From NCBI GenBank assembly GCA_900554615.1, contig USIB01000025.1, positions 1-17,427 on the forward strand: 17,427 bases of DNA. Direction: 5' to 3'. A program made the translations under genes and the position numbers. Source of the DNA: an uncultured Mycoplasmatota bacterium (GTDB lineage Bacteria; Bacillota_I; Bacilli_A; RF39; UBA660). Positions 6,682-14,400 of the stretch are shown piece by piece. Every line of letters begins with the position of its first letter. Position 1 is the stretch's first letter. The notes beneath the pieces are model-generated. The model had not been told where the DNA came from. It searched no databases and was given only the letters and a program-made list of their open reading frames with translations.

Positions 6682-8286
6682 AAAAGGTTTTACATTAGTT
6701 GAATTACTTGGAACAATTGTAATAATAGCCCTTGTAATCGGAGGAATTACTTTTGGTGTAATCAGTATAATAAAAGAAACCAAAAAACAAGGAAGTGGTA
6801 TATCGACTTCGAGTATTGAAAAGACAGCTTCTATTTATGCTGAAGAGAAAAATAACGATGAAGATTATTGGAATAGAATTGATAATAGAAAAGGATATGA
6901 AGGAGAATACTTCTGTATTACAATTGGTGAACTCCAAAACAAAGGATTATTAGATAATGATATTAATTTTGAAAATATATCTGCTAATCTAGAAAATCCA
7001 ATAAATAAAAGTACTTATGTAGGAATAAGAAAAGATTTAGCAACTCTTACTAAAAGTAATCCTATACTTTTAGACGAAGAAAGTATATGTGATGTAAAGA
7101 CAGGTAATTGTTCCGAGAAAGCTATAATATATGGTGCTTGTACAGGTAATATTCTTAACGAAAAAGTTACCCAAAAACCTACAATTGGCGGAGGCAAATT
7201 CTATACCGATGAAATTACTAATATGACAATTACAGATGTAATAGGAGATGAAAACCTAGTAGTAGAAACTAGAACTTGTCTATATGGCAATACATCTAGT
7301 AGTATGAAAAAAGAAGGTATAATTACTACCAACGATAAAGGAGAAATGGTATGTAATTTACCTAATCAAGATAATACATTAGAAGATGAAAAAACATATT
7401 ATGTAAAAGTATGTAATACCACTAAAGCCGGAAGTAGTAGTTGCTCTGATGTATATGAGCCAAAAACAACCAAAGTAAATGCTCCTAATATAAGTTTAAT
7501 CAAAGCTGATATTAAAGTAAAAATTGATTATAATACTAATATAAATAATATAAAAGGAGAAGCAAAATATTATTTTACATCAAATAAAAATGCTACTAGT
7601 GATGTTTCAATAAAAGCATGTACAAATAATGATAAAAGTAAATGCACTGGAGCTGATACTACAAGTGTGGTAGCAGGCACTCTATACGAAACTACTAGTA
7701 AGGTTGTTAACTTAACATACAATACTAAAACTGATTCAGATAGTGAATCAAGTAAAGTATCAGCAACCATTTGTGATAAGAGTGGAAATTGTAATAATGG
7801 AAATAAAACTTTTGATATATATGAAACTATATTCAAAAAAGGAACTGCTGATAGTATTGATGGAAAAACCACTGATATATCTAAATTATGTATGGTAGAT
7901 AAGAAAGGTGACAAATGTACTGTTAAATCTCCTAGTATAGTAAGAAGTGGTTATACTGTAGTAGGATGGAATACTAGTAGTAGTGCTACAACCTCAATAT
8001 GGAATGCAAATACTAATAAAACAGATGTAATTAATAGTAAGACTTATTATCCAATAACAAAGATTGGAAAATATACATTAACTTACAATACTTTAGGTGG
8101 TACTACAATAGCAAGTCAAACCGTAGAAGCTGGAACAACAGTTACTGTAACATCTACAAAACCTATTAAAGCAGGAAATCAGTTTGCCAATAAATGGAAC
8201 ACTAAAGAAGATGGTACCGGAGATGAATATGTAGCCGGAGATAAAATAACATTAAATTCAAACATTACTCTTTATGCAGTATATAC
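6654..8286 (+). repeat. 1633-bp identical direct repeat, copy 1 (constant region of the pilin-like gene)
   Basis: By eye this matches 9622-11254 without a difference at a fixed offset of 2968 bp. It begins 20 bases before the start codon of the large gene and ends in codon 538. Just past the end there are three mismatches up to 8311, and then the two copies become clearly different. Being longer than short reads, it may also hide an assembly problem. Confidence 0.9.
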
Positions 8287-9082
8287 TTATAATTCTCCAA
8301 TAATAAGTTGTTATCATACTCTTAATACACCATATTCATGGAGTGCTACCAGTGGCAGGACTAAGATTTGGGCAGAAGATGCTGATGGCGATTTAAGTAC
8401 GATTTATTATAACAAATATTTTGAAGATCCAATAACGTCATTTAGTACTACATCAAGATCATTTACTATTAGCGATGCAAAATCATTTTGGATTCTTGCG
8501 TCCGCAGTTGATAAAAGTGGCCATAAATCCGTTCCTTGTGATGATTGTTTTAGTATTAAATTAGATGGAGAAGAAGAATTTTCAAGTGCAATGTGTGTAA
8601 CAATGATAGATCAGCAAGCTCCATATACACCTATTCCTTATTTAACTAAAAATGAAGATGGTAGTTATGATCTTTCCGAATCTACAAACGTAGCAAGTGT
8701 CGAAACAGATTGTTGCTATTTCGATAGCAGTGTTAGAAAAATGCGTTGTCCTTTCGGTATGGACAGGAGAACAGATAAAGATCAATCTTGTACTTTTACA
8801 ATTACAAAAAGGAATAAAAATGCTAATGCACAATTCCACTATAGTTTTTCAGCCGAAGATGGCACTTCTGGTCTTGGATTCTTTTACACTGGATGTAGTG
8901 GAACAGCCAAATATTATTATAAAGATTATAAAGCTAATGGAACTTATTGTTCAGGTACCTGTACTACAGGAACAACTGATAAATGTTCATGCAACAGCTA
9001 TTCCACAAAAAAAGAAATATATGCCATAGATTCCGTCGGCAATAAATCAAGTACATTAACAATAAATTATGTATGGGATTAA
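6674..9082 (+). CDS. Giant type IV pilin-like surface protein with B-repeats, variant tip 1
   Basis: The product has 802 residues. It begins with a class III (type IV) prepilin signal: MNKKG followed by FTLVE, with Gly at -1, Phe at +1 and Glu at +5 of the cleavage site, then a hydrophobic helix to about residue 32. Such signals are cut and N-methylated by a PilD-type peptidase (none lies in this window). Residues ~40-390 hold a pilin-like region and Ig-like beta modules. Residues ~385-464 and 465-540 are two InlB/Listeria-Bacteroides-type B-repeats (the second contains TLTYNTLGG and LYAVYTYN). Residues 541-802 form a Cys-rich tip with 13 Cys and DADGDL, DKSGH and DSVGNKS motifs. Ordinary pilins have 100-200 residues, so this resembles a tip adhesin or shaft-plus-tip fusion. 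Residues 1-540 are identical to the second copy; the tip is not. Confidence 0.85.
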   Translation: MNKKGFTLVELLGTIVIIALVIGGITFGVISIIKETKKQGSGISTSSIEKTASIYAEEKNNDEDYWNRIDNRKGYEGEYFCITIGELQNKGLLDNDINFENISANLENPINKSTYVGIRKDLATLTKSNPILLDEESICDVKTGNCSEKAIIYGACTGNILNEKVTQKPTIGGGKFYTDEITNMTITDVIGDENLVVETRTCLYGNTSSSMKKEGIITTNDKGEMVCNLPNQDNTLEDEKTYYVKVCNTTKAGSSSCSDVYEPKTTKVNAPNISLIKADIKVKIDYNTNINNIKGEAKYYFTSNKNATSDVSIKACTNNDKSKCTGADTTSVVAGTLYETTSKVVNLTYNTKTDSDSESSKVSATICDKSGNCNNGNKTFDIYETIFKKGTADSIDGKTTDISKLCMVDKKGDKCTVKSPSIVRSGYTVVGWNTSSSATTSIWNANTNKTDVINSKTYYPITKIGKYTLTYNTLGGTTIASQTVEAGTTVTVTSTKPIKAGNQFANKWNTKEDGTGDEYVAGDKITLNSNITLYAVYTYNSPIISCYHTLNTPYSWSATSGRTKIWAEDADGDLSTIYYNKYFEDPITSFSTTSRSFTISDAKSFWILASAVDKSGHKSVPCDDCFSIKLDGEEEFSSAMCVTMIDQQAPYTPIPYLTKNEDGSYDLSESTNVASVETDCCYFDSSVRKMRCPFGMDRRTDKDQSCTFTITKRNKNANAQFHYSFSAEDGTSGLGFFYTGCSGTAKYYYKDYKANGTYCSGTCTTGTTDKCSCNSYSTKKEIYAIDSVGNKSSTLTINYVWD

Positions 9083-9120
9083 TATTAGATAAGTACTTTA
9101 ATTTAAGTAGTAAGTATCGT

Positions 9121-9152
9121 AAAAATAGCAGAGTACAAAAACTGCTATTTTT
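9121..9152 (+). terminator. Intrinsic terminator after pilin-like gene 1
   Basis: A perfect 11-bp stem (9121-9131 with 9142-9152, loop of 10) ends in five Ts. It separates unit 1 from the promoter of unit 2 and differs from the element that follows unit 2. Confidence 0.75.
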
Positions 9153-9200
9153 ATAGTATATGATTTTATTATAGTAAAAGAAGAAAAATGAAAGATAAAC

Positions 9201-9229
9201 TTGTACATTTTATCAAGATATTGTATAAT
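9201..9229 (+). promoter_or_regulatory. Sigma-A promoter of pilin-like unit 2
   Basis: TTGTAC (9201-9206), 17-bp spacer identical to that of unit 1, TATAAT (9224-9229). The -10 is one base closer to consensus than in unit 1 (TATACT), so unit 2 may be the stronger promoter. Confidence 0.8.
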
Positions 9230-9253
9230 AATAGTAGAAAGGTAGGGAGAAAT

Positions 9254-9649
9254 ATGAAAGATAAAAAAACAAAAATATTAACACTTTTAACAATTATTTT
9301 GGTAATTGTAATAGTTGGAGTCATTATTGTTTTAATTGTCAATAAAAAAGATGATAGTAATAATAATAACAATAATAGTACTCCACCACCAGAAGTAGTC
9401 TTCAATCGTGATACAGTTTATGAATATGCTACTTTAATATATAATGATATAGATTATAAAATTACAATTGAAGAAAATGATGAAGATTTTATAGCAACAG
9501 TAAAAGATAACAATGATAATTATATCACTAAGCTTATTTTTAATAAAAAAGATAAGTCAGTAATAAAAGATTCTTCAGATAATGCTATGTCTGGTGGTGC
9601 AGGATATGATCCAAGTCTTGAAGAAAATGGTGGTGATGTAAATGAATAA
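9254..9649 (+). CDS. Small single-helix membrane protein, partner of pilin-like protein 2
   Basis: The product has 131 residues and is the paralogue of the 6277 gene. The cytosolic start MKDKKTKILT is identical, and a membrane helix spans about 9-31. The linker differs: a run of Asn followed by a Pro triplet, encoded partly by AAT-type triplet repeats (about 9358-9376). The domain around EENDEDFIATVKDNNDNY and the C-terminal tail ENGGDVNE are conserved. I chose 9254 (GGTAGGGAG upstream, matching unit 1) over an ATG at 9188, which lies upstream of the promoter's -35. The last 8 bases overlap the start of the large gene. Its final ~20 bases belong to the identical block, whereas the rest has diverged, so the homogenised tract begins almost exactly at the gene boundary. 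Its function is unknown. Confidence 0.7.
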   Translation: MKDKKTKILTLLTIILVIVIVGVIIVLIVNKKDDSNNNNNNSTPPPEVVFNRDTVYEYATLIYNDIDYKITIEENDEDFIATVKDNNDNYITKLIFNKKDKSVIKDSSDNAMSGGAGYDPSLEENGGDVNE

Positions 9650-11254
9650 AAAAGGTTTTACATTAGTTGAATTACTTGGAACAATTGTAATAATAGCCCT
9701 TGTAATCGGAGGAATTACTTTTGGTGTAATCAGTATAATAAAAGAAACCAAAAAACAAGGAAGTGGTATATCGACTTCGAGTATTGAAAAGACAGCTTCT
9801 ATTTATGCTGAAGAGAAAAATAACGATGAAGATTATTGGAATAGAATTGATAATAGAAAAGGATATGAAGGAGAATACTTCTGTATTACAATTGGTGAAC
9901 TCCAAAACAAAGGATTATTAGATAATGATATTAATTTTGAAAATATATCTGCTAATCTAGAAAATCCAATAAATAAAAGTACTTATGTAGGAATAAGAAA
10001 AGATTTAGCAACTCTTACTAAAAGTAATCCTATACTTTTAGACGAAGAAAGTATATGTGATGTAAAGACAGGTAATTGTTCCGAGAAAGCTATAATATAT
10101 GGTGCTTGTACAGGTAATATTCTTAACGAAAAAGTTACCCAAAAACCTACAATTGGCGGAGGCAAATTCTATACCGATGAAATTACTAATATGACAATTA
10201 CAGATGTAATAGGAGATGAAAACCTAGTAGTAGAAACTAGAACTTGTCTATATGGCAATACATCTAGTAGTATGAAAAAAGAAGGTATAATTACTACCAA
10301 CGATAAAGGAGAAATGGTATGTAATTTACCTAATCAAGATAATACATTAGAAGATGAAAAAACATATTATGTAAAAGTATGTAATACCACTAAAGCCGGA
10401 AGTAGTAGTTGCTCTGATGTATATGAGCCAAAAACAACCAAAGTAAATGCTCCTAATATAAGTTTAATCAAAGCTGATATTAAAGTAAAAATTGATTATA
10501 ATACTAATATAAATAATATAAAAGGAGAAGCAAAATATTATTTTACATCAAATAAAAATGCTACTAGTGATGTTTCAATAAAAGCATGTACAAATAATGA
10601 TAAAAGTAAATGCACTGGAGCTGATACTACAAGTGTGGTAGCAGGCACTCTATACGAAACTACTAGTAAGGTTGTTAACTTAACATACAATACTAAAACT
10701 GATTCAGATAGTGAATCAAGTAAAGTATCAGCAACCATTTGTGATAAGAGTGGAAATTGTAATAATGGAAATAAAACTTTTGATATATATGAAACTATAT
10801 TCAAAAAAGGAACTGCTGATAGTATTGATGGAAAAACCACTGATATATCTAAATTATGTATGGTAGATAAGAAAGGTGACAAATGTACTGTTAAATCTCC
10901 TAGTATAGTAAGAAGTGGTTATACTGTAGTAGGATGGAATACTAGTAGTAGTGCTACAACCTCAATATGGAATGCAAATACTAATAAAACAGATGTAATT
11001 AATAGTAAGACTTATTATCCAATAACAAAGATTGGAAAATATACATTAACTTACAATACTTTAGGTGGTACTACAATAGCAAGTCAAACCGTAGAAGCTG
11101 GAACAACAGTTACTGTAACATCTACAAAACCTATTAAAGCAGGAAATCAGTTTGCCAATAAATGGAACACTAAAGAAGATGGTACCGGAGATGAATATGT
11201 AGCCGGAGATAAAATAACATTAAATTCAAACATTACTCTTTATGCAGTATATAC
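9622..11254 (+). repeat. 1633-bp identical direct repeat, copy 2
   Basis: This is the partner of 6654-8286 at offset 2968 bp, covering the ribosome binding region and codons 1-537 of the second pilin-like gene. The right edge is the third base of codon 538 (a silent T/A difference at 8287 versus 11255). Confidence 0.9.
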
Positions 11255-12068
11255 ATATAATGTTCCAATAATAAGTTGTAATAATGTATATTCTGATGAT
11301 AGATATGAACTTAGTGCTACTAACGGAAGAGTAAGAATTAAGGTTACAGATGCAGATGGAGATTTAGATGCTGTTTATTATAACAAAAGTTATTTTGATC
11401 CAATTACTTTTAAATCTACCAATGATACTATTTATGTAACTGATGCCAAAACAAATATGATTAGAATATATGCTATGGATAAGAGTGGACATATTTCTTC
11501 TAACCAAATGCCAGAATGGTCTACGCCTACAGGAGAAAATGGAATAGTAGAATGTAATACTAGGTTAGATTTAGCTCCTCCTAATACACCAATTGCTTAT
11601 ATTCTTAAGACTACTAATAATGAATTAGATTTGTCAGGAATGACCAACATTAAAGATATAGAAACAGATTGTTGTATAAAAAAAGGAACTAACACACCAT
11701 ATTGTACTGGCAATATAGATAGAAATGTTATTGAAGATCAATCTTGTACTATTACTGCTTATAGAAAAAATACTAGCTCATACTCTAAATTAAAATATAG
11801 ATTCTGGGGTGAGGACTGGTTTGGCAAATATATTAAAGAAAATGATGGAGATATGTTTGAGGCTTTGAAAATAACAGCAGCAGGTGAAGAGGATTATTAC
11901 TATTTAACTTCATATAATTCAAGTGGTAAAACTTGTACAAAAAAGTGTTATTATGGTAATGCTGACAATTGTACATGTATGAGCAATTCTGTAAAAGATG
12001 AAATATATCTTGTAGACAAAGTAGGACATAAATCTAAAACATTAACAGTAAATATTGTATGGAAATAA
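9642..12068 (+). CDS. Giant type IV pilin-like surface protein with B-repeats, variant tip 2
   Basis: The product has 808 residues. Residues 1-540 (prepilin signal MNKKG/FTLVE, membrane helix, Ig-like modules, two B-repeats) are identical to the first copy. Residues 541-808 form a different version of the Cys-rich tip. Conserved landmarks remain (DADGDL, YYNK, DKSGH, ETDCC, DQSCT, a Cys-x3-Cys...Cys-x-Cys cluster, and a closing KSKTLTVNIVW), but most positions between them differ, with insertions; the tip has about 10 Cys against 13. This is divergence on a kept disulfide scaffold, as in adhesins or antigens under selection. It is coupled to the 9254 gene by an 8-base overlap, with its ribosome binding region (GGTGGTGATG) inside that gene. 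It is followed by the recurrent terminator element at 12072. Confidence 0.85.
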   Translation: MNKKGFTLVELLGTIVIIALVIGGITFGVISIIKETKKQGSGISTSSIEKTASIYAEEKNNDEDYWNRIDNRKGYEGEYFCITIGELQNKGLLDNDINFENISANLENPINKSTYVGIRKDLATLTKSNPILLDEESICDVKTGNCSEKAIIYGACTGNILNEKVTQKPTIGGGKFYTDEITNMTITDVIGDENLVVETRTCLYGNTSSSMKKEGIITTNDKGEMVCNLPNQDNTLEDEKTYYVKVCNTTKAGSSSCSDVYEPKTTKVNAPNISLIKADIKVKIDYNTNINNIKGEAKYYFTSNKNATSDVSIKACTNNDKSKCTGADTTSVVAGTLYETTSKVVNLTYNTKTDSDSESSKVSATICDKSGNCNNGNKTFDIYETIFKKGTADSIDGKTTDISKLCMVDKKGDKCTVKSPSIVRSGYTVVGWNTSSSATTSIWNANTNKTDVINSKTYYPITKIGKYTLTYNTLGGTTIASQTVEAGTTVTVTSTKPIKAGNQFANKWNTKEDGTGDEYVAGDKITLNSNITLYAVYTYNVPIISCNNVYSDDRYELSATNGRVRIKVTDADGDLDAVYYNKSYFDPITFKSTNDTIYVTDAKTNMIRIYAMDKSGHISSNQMPEWSTPTGENGIVECNTRLDLAPPNTPIAYILKTTNNELDLSGMTNIKDIETDCCIKKGTNTPYCTGNIDRNVIEDQSCTITAYRKNTSSYSKLKYRFWGEDWFGKYIKENDGDMFEALKITAAGEEDYYYLTSYNSSGKTCTKKCYYGNADNCTCMSNSVKDEIYLVDKVGHKSKTLTVNIVWK

Positions 12069-12071
12069 TAT

Positions 12072-12143
12072 AAAGAGAGTACTAGTTACTTTCTTTTTAC
12101 TTACATTTATCTAAGTTAGAAAGCACTTCACCCTAAATATAAT
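12072..12143 (+). repeat. Recurrent 3'-flank element, copy B (terminator hairpin + conserved box + TATAAT)
   Basis: A 10-bp stem (12072-12081 with 12087-12096, loop CTAGT) followed by Ts terminates the second pilin-like gene. Then GTTAGAAAG (12115-12123) and CACTTCAC (12124-12131), and TATAAT (12138-12143) 6 nt after TTCAC, match copies A and C. Stem bases differ between copies while pairing is kept. Confidence 0.7.
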
Positions 12144-12163
12144 AGATATAATGAATATGAAAA

Positions 12164-12182
12164 AAAGGGAACATATCCCTTT
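12164..12182 (-). terminator. Intrinsic terminator of the YjcZ-like gene
   Basis: On the minus strand, the stem AAAGGGA/TCCCTTT with a 5-nt loop runs into a T-tract (complement of 12161-12166), just after the stop codon at 12188. Confidence 0.7.
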
Positions 12183-12187
12183 ATATA

Positions 12188-12376
12188 TTAAGCAGCAATT
12201 CTAGTACCAATTATAATAACAAGTAATATAAATAACACTAATACAATAGCGGCACTATTACTATATCCATAGTTATTATATCCATATCCATAACTTGGAT
12301 AAGAATAATTCATAGTATTATTGCATCCACAACTACCTGTATTATATCCTCCAGAATATCCACCATAATAATACAT
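12188..12376 (-). CDS. YjcZ-like sporulation miniprotein
   Basis: This 62-residue protein has a Gly/Tyr/Asn-rich N-terminal half (MYYYGGYSGGY, with one CGC motif) and a C-terminal hydrophobic helix (about 41-60: SAAIVLVLFILLVIIIG). The Gly/Tyr head plus a FALIVVLFILLIIVG-type tail is the hallmark of the YjcZ family of small sporulation-associated proteins in Bacillus. The head here is longer than in the ~30-50-residue Bacillus members. The start is set by AAAGGAGG seven bases upstream (minus strand). It is monocistronic with its own terminator. The family resemblance is good, but the role in this organism, including whether it sporulates at all, is inferred. Confidence 0.65.
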   Translation of the reverse strand: MYYYGGYSGGYNTGSCGCNNTMNYSYPSYGYGYNNYGYSNSAAIVLVLFILLVIIIGTRIAA

Positions 12377-12464
12377 AAATATACCTCCTTTGTGATATCT
12401 AATATAGTTTACGTTAGGATTAATTTTTTGTTATTACATATACCTAATTTTTAAAATATTGTTG

Positions 12465-12470
12465 TATAAT
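12465..12470 (+). promoter_or_regulatory. -10 box of the 12517 gene
   Basis: A consensus TATAAT lies 46 nt before the start codon. No convincing -35 is visible at 16-18 bp upstream. Confidence 0.4.
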
Positions 12471-12516
12471 TATAGTAAATATGATATAGTATAGTTAGAA
12501 ATAGGAGAGTGATAAA

Positions 12517-13035
12517 ATGAATACTGATAAAAGACTACTACTTATATCTATAGTAGTAATATTAGGACTAATAGGCTGTAATATTTATTTACATTTAGAA
12601 AACGATAAATTACTTAAAGAGAATAATAATGCAAAAGAAGTAGAGTCTACTACTAATAAAGATAATAAAGAAACATATTACGACTGTTCTTTTACTAAAA
12701 CATATAGAGTAGTAGATTTACTTGATAATTATATAGCAGAAGTACCAGAAATGTCTTATGTAGTATTAGACCAATTTTTAGTACATGGTGCTTATGCTCA
12801 TAAAATAAGTAGTGAGCAAAAGAAAAATCTAGAAGTTAATAAATACTATGAGTTTACTTATTCTTTAAGAGGAATTACTAAAGATAAAATAAACGATATT
12901 GATGATGTATTAAAATATAATAGTTTTAATAATCTTATTAAAAGTGATAATAGTTTAAGGACCTTAGTAGAGATTAAAGAAACAGATAAAAGAGGATTAG
13001 AACAAATACAAGAAGATATATGTAAGGGAGTATAA
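12517..13035 (+). CDS. Putative lipoprotein of unknown function
   Basis: The product has 172 residues. A positively charged N-terminus (MNTDKR) and a hydrophobic stretch (7-20) end in LIGC, which fits a lipobox with Cys21 as the lipidated residue; if it is not processed, the segment would be a signal anchor. A short Glu/Lys/Asn coiled-coil-like linker (28-50) leads to an extracytoplasmic domain (about 54-172) with two further Cys (57 and 169) that could form a disulfide. The start is well supported by AGGAGAG (12503-12509). I recognise no domain. A small frame without a standard start follows within 3 bases, so the two may be cotranscribed. Confidence 0.6.
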   Translation: MNTDKRLLLISIVVILGLIGCNIYLHLENDKLLKENNNAKEVESTTNKDNKETYYDCSFTKTYRVVDLLDNYIAEVPEMSYVVLDQFLVHGAYAHKISSEQKKNLEVNKYYEFTYSLRGITKDKINDIDDVLKYNSFNNLIKSDNSLRTLVEIKETDKRGLEQIQEDICKGV

Positions 13036-13037
13036 TA

Positions 13038-13172
13038 ATAAAATATGTATATCGACTTGAAGAAGTCTATGGCACTCCTGATGAAAACGGACAAAGATAT
13101 ATTTATGAATATAGAGTATCCAAAGATACCAGCTTAATTACTAAAAAAGAAGTAATTGATATATTAAAATAG
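13038..13172 (+). CDS. Possible small protein with non-standard AUA start
   Basis: This is a 44-codon frame with protein-like composition (YVYRLEEVYGTPDENGQ, then YIYEYRVSKD, then a helical KKEVIDILK end). No ATG, GTG or TTG precedes it in frame; upstream it is closed by a TAA at 13023-13025. A good ribosome binding site (AAGGGAG, 13024-13030) lies 7 nt before an in-frame ATA at 13038, so initiation at AUA is the simplest reading. ATA codons at 13032 and 13035 are alternatives. The ATG at 13045 is in another frame and gives a less protein-like 30-residue peptide. It may equally be the remnant of a gene that lost its start, or reflect a base error. The family is unknown. Confidence 0.4.
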   Translation: MKYVYRLEEVYGTPDENGQRYIYEYRVSKDTSLITKKEVIDILK

Positions 13173-13235
13173 AATCATAAGATAAGTATTAATATTTTAT
13201 CATATATTAGCATAGTTTTTACTAGGTGATTTACA

Positions 13236-14384
13236 ATGAAAAAAATATTAATATTTATCTCTTTATTTATGTTTATTCCCATAGTAAGAGCAGAAACAGA
13301 AGACCTTGCACCAAATGCCAAGAGTGCTATTATGATAGAGGCTTCTACTGGCGAAATATTATTCCAAAAGAATAAAGATGAAAAGTTAGCCCCTGCTTCC
13401 ATGACCAAGATGATGAGTATGCTTCTTATTATGGAAGAAATTGAAAGTGGCAACCTAAAATGGGATGAAGAAGTAACCGCTTCCGAGAGAGCATCAAGTA
13501 TGGGAGGTAGTCAAATATTCCTAAAAGCAGGAGAAAAAATGACAGTAACAGATTTACTAAAAGGAGTAGCCATCGCCTCAGGAAATGATGCCGTAGTCGC
13601 ACTAGCAGAGCGTATTTCAGGTAGTGAAGAAGCCTTTGTAAAAAGAATGAATACTAGAGGAAAAGACCTAGGACTAAAGAACACTAACTTTGTCAATGCT
13701 ACAGGGCTTACCGCTGACAACCACTATTCTTCGGCATATGATATGAGTTTAATTGCCAAAGAACTAGTTAAACACGAAAAAGTACTAGAGTTTACTTCAA
13801 CTTATGAAGACTACCTAAGAAAAGATACAAAGAGTCCTTTTTGGCTTGTCAATACAAATAGACTAGTAAGATTTAAAGAAGGCGTAGATGGACTTAAAAC
13901 AGGCTTTACAAATGAGGCTGGATATTGTCTTACTGCTACTATGAAGAAAGATGGTATGAGACTTATTACTGTAGTTATGAAGGAAGAAAATACAAATAAA
14001 AGAAGTGCTGATACCACTAAAATGTTAGATTATGGTTTTAATGTATATATGGTCCAAACAATACTAGATGAAAAGACTACCATTGAAAAAAGAGAAGTAG
14101 AGTTAGGTAAAAAGTTAACTACTGAAATCATTCCTAAAGAAAACATTACTATTCTTAATAAAAAGAGTGATGAAATAAAGAATATTACTTACAAAACCAA
14201 AATAGGTAATATTACTGCTCCTGTTAAAAAAGGCGACATAGTAGGAAGTATTGATATACTAGAAGACAATAAAATTATTTCTACTATCTATGCTACAGTT
14301 AAAGAAGATATAGAAAAAGCAAGTATTATTACTATATATTTAAGAAATATAAAAGATATAATAAGTGGAAATCTAAGATTTTAG
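13236..14384 (+). CDS. D-alanyl-D-alanine carboxypeptidase (PBP5 family, DacF-like)
   Basis: This enzyme trims the terminal D-Ala from peptidoglycan pentapeptides outside the membrane, limiting cross-linking. It has 382 residues, typical of the family. A signal peptide (1-19, IVRA/E) is followed by the serine-peptidase S11 domain with all three active-site motifs: SMTK (55-58, Ser55 the acyl-enzyme nucleophile), SGN (115-117) and KTG (221-223). The C-terminal ~110 residues form the beta-rich PBP5 C-domain (about 270-360), and the end may be an amphipathic membrane-associating helix. The start at 13236 follows AGGTGAT (13224-13230). Similarity is to the DacF/DacA group of Bacilli. DacF acts during sporulation in Bacillus, and a YjcZ-like gene lies nearby, but the sequence alone does not separate a vegetative from a sporulation role. 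Confidence 0.9.
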   Translation: MKKILIFISLFMFIPIVRAETEDLAPNAKSAIMIEASTGEILFQKNKDEKLAPASMTKMMSMLLIMEEIESGNLKWDEEVTASERASSMGGSQIFLKAGEKMTVTDLLKGVAIASGNDAVVALAERISGSEEAFVKRMNTRGKDLGLKNTNFVNATGLTADNHYSSAYDMSLIAKELVKHEKVLEFTSTYEDYLRKDTKSPFWLVNTNRLVRFKEGVDGLKTGFTNEAGYCLTATMKKDGMRLITVVMKEENTNKRSADTTKMLDYGFNVYMVQTILDEKTTIEKREVELGKKLTTEIIPKENITILNKKSDEIKNITYKTKIGNITAPVKKGDIVGSIDILEDNKIISTIYATVKEDIEKASIITIYLRNIKDIISGNLRF

Positions 14385-14400
14385 GTTTCTTCTTTTTAAT

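Noticed and set aside
9188..9253. N-terminal extension of the second small membrane protein from the ATG at 9188
   Set aside because: That ATG lies upstream of the -35 at 9201. The start at 9254 has a strong ribosome binding site and matches the unit-1 gene.
6704..10882. Matching minus-strand open frames within the two pilin-like genes (77, 60 and 114 codons in each copy)
   Set aside because: They are identical only because the underlying DNA is an identical repeat. They lack ribosome binding sites and show shadow-frame composition.
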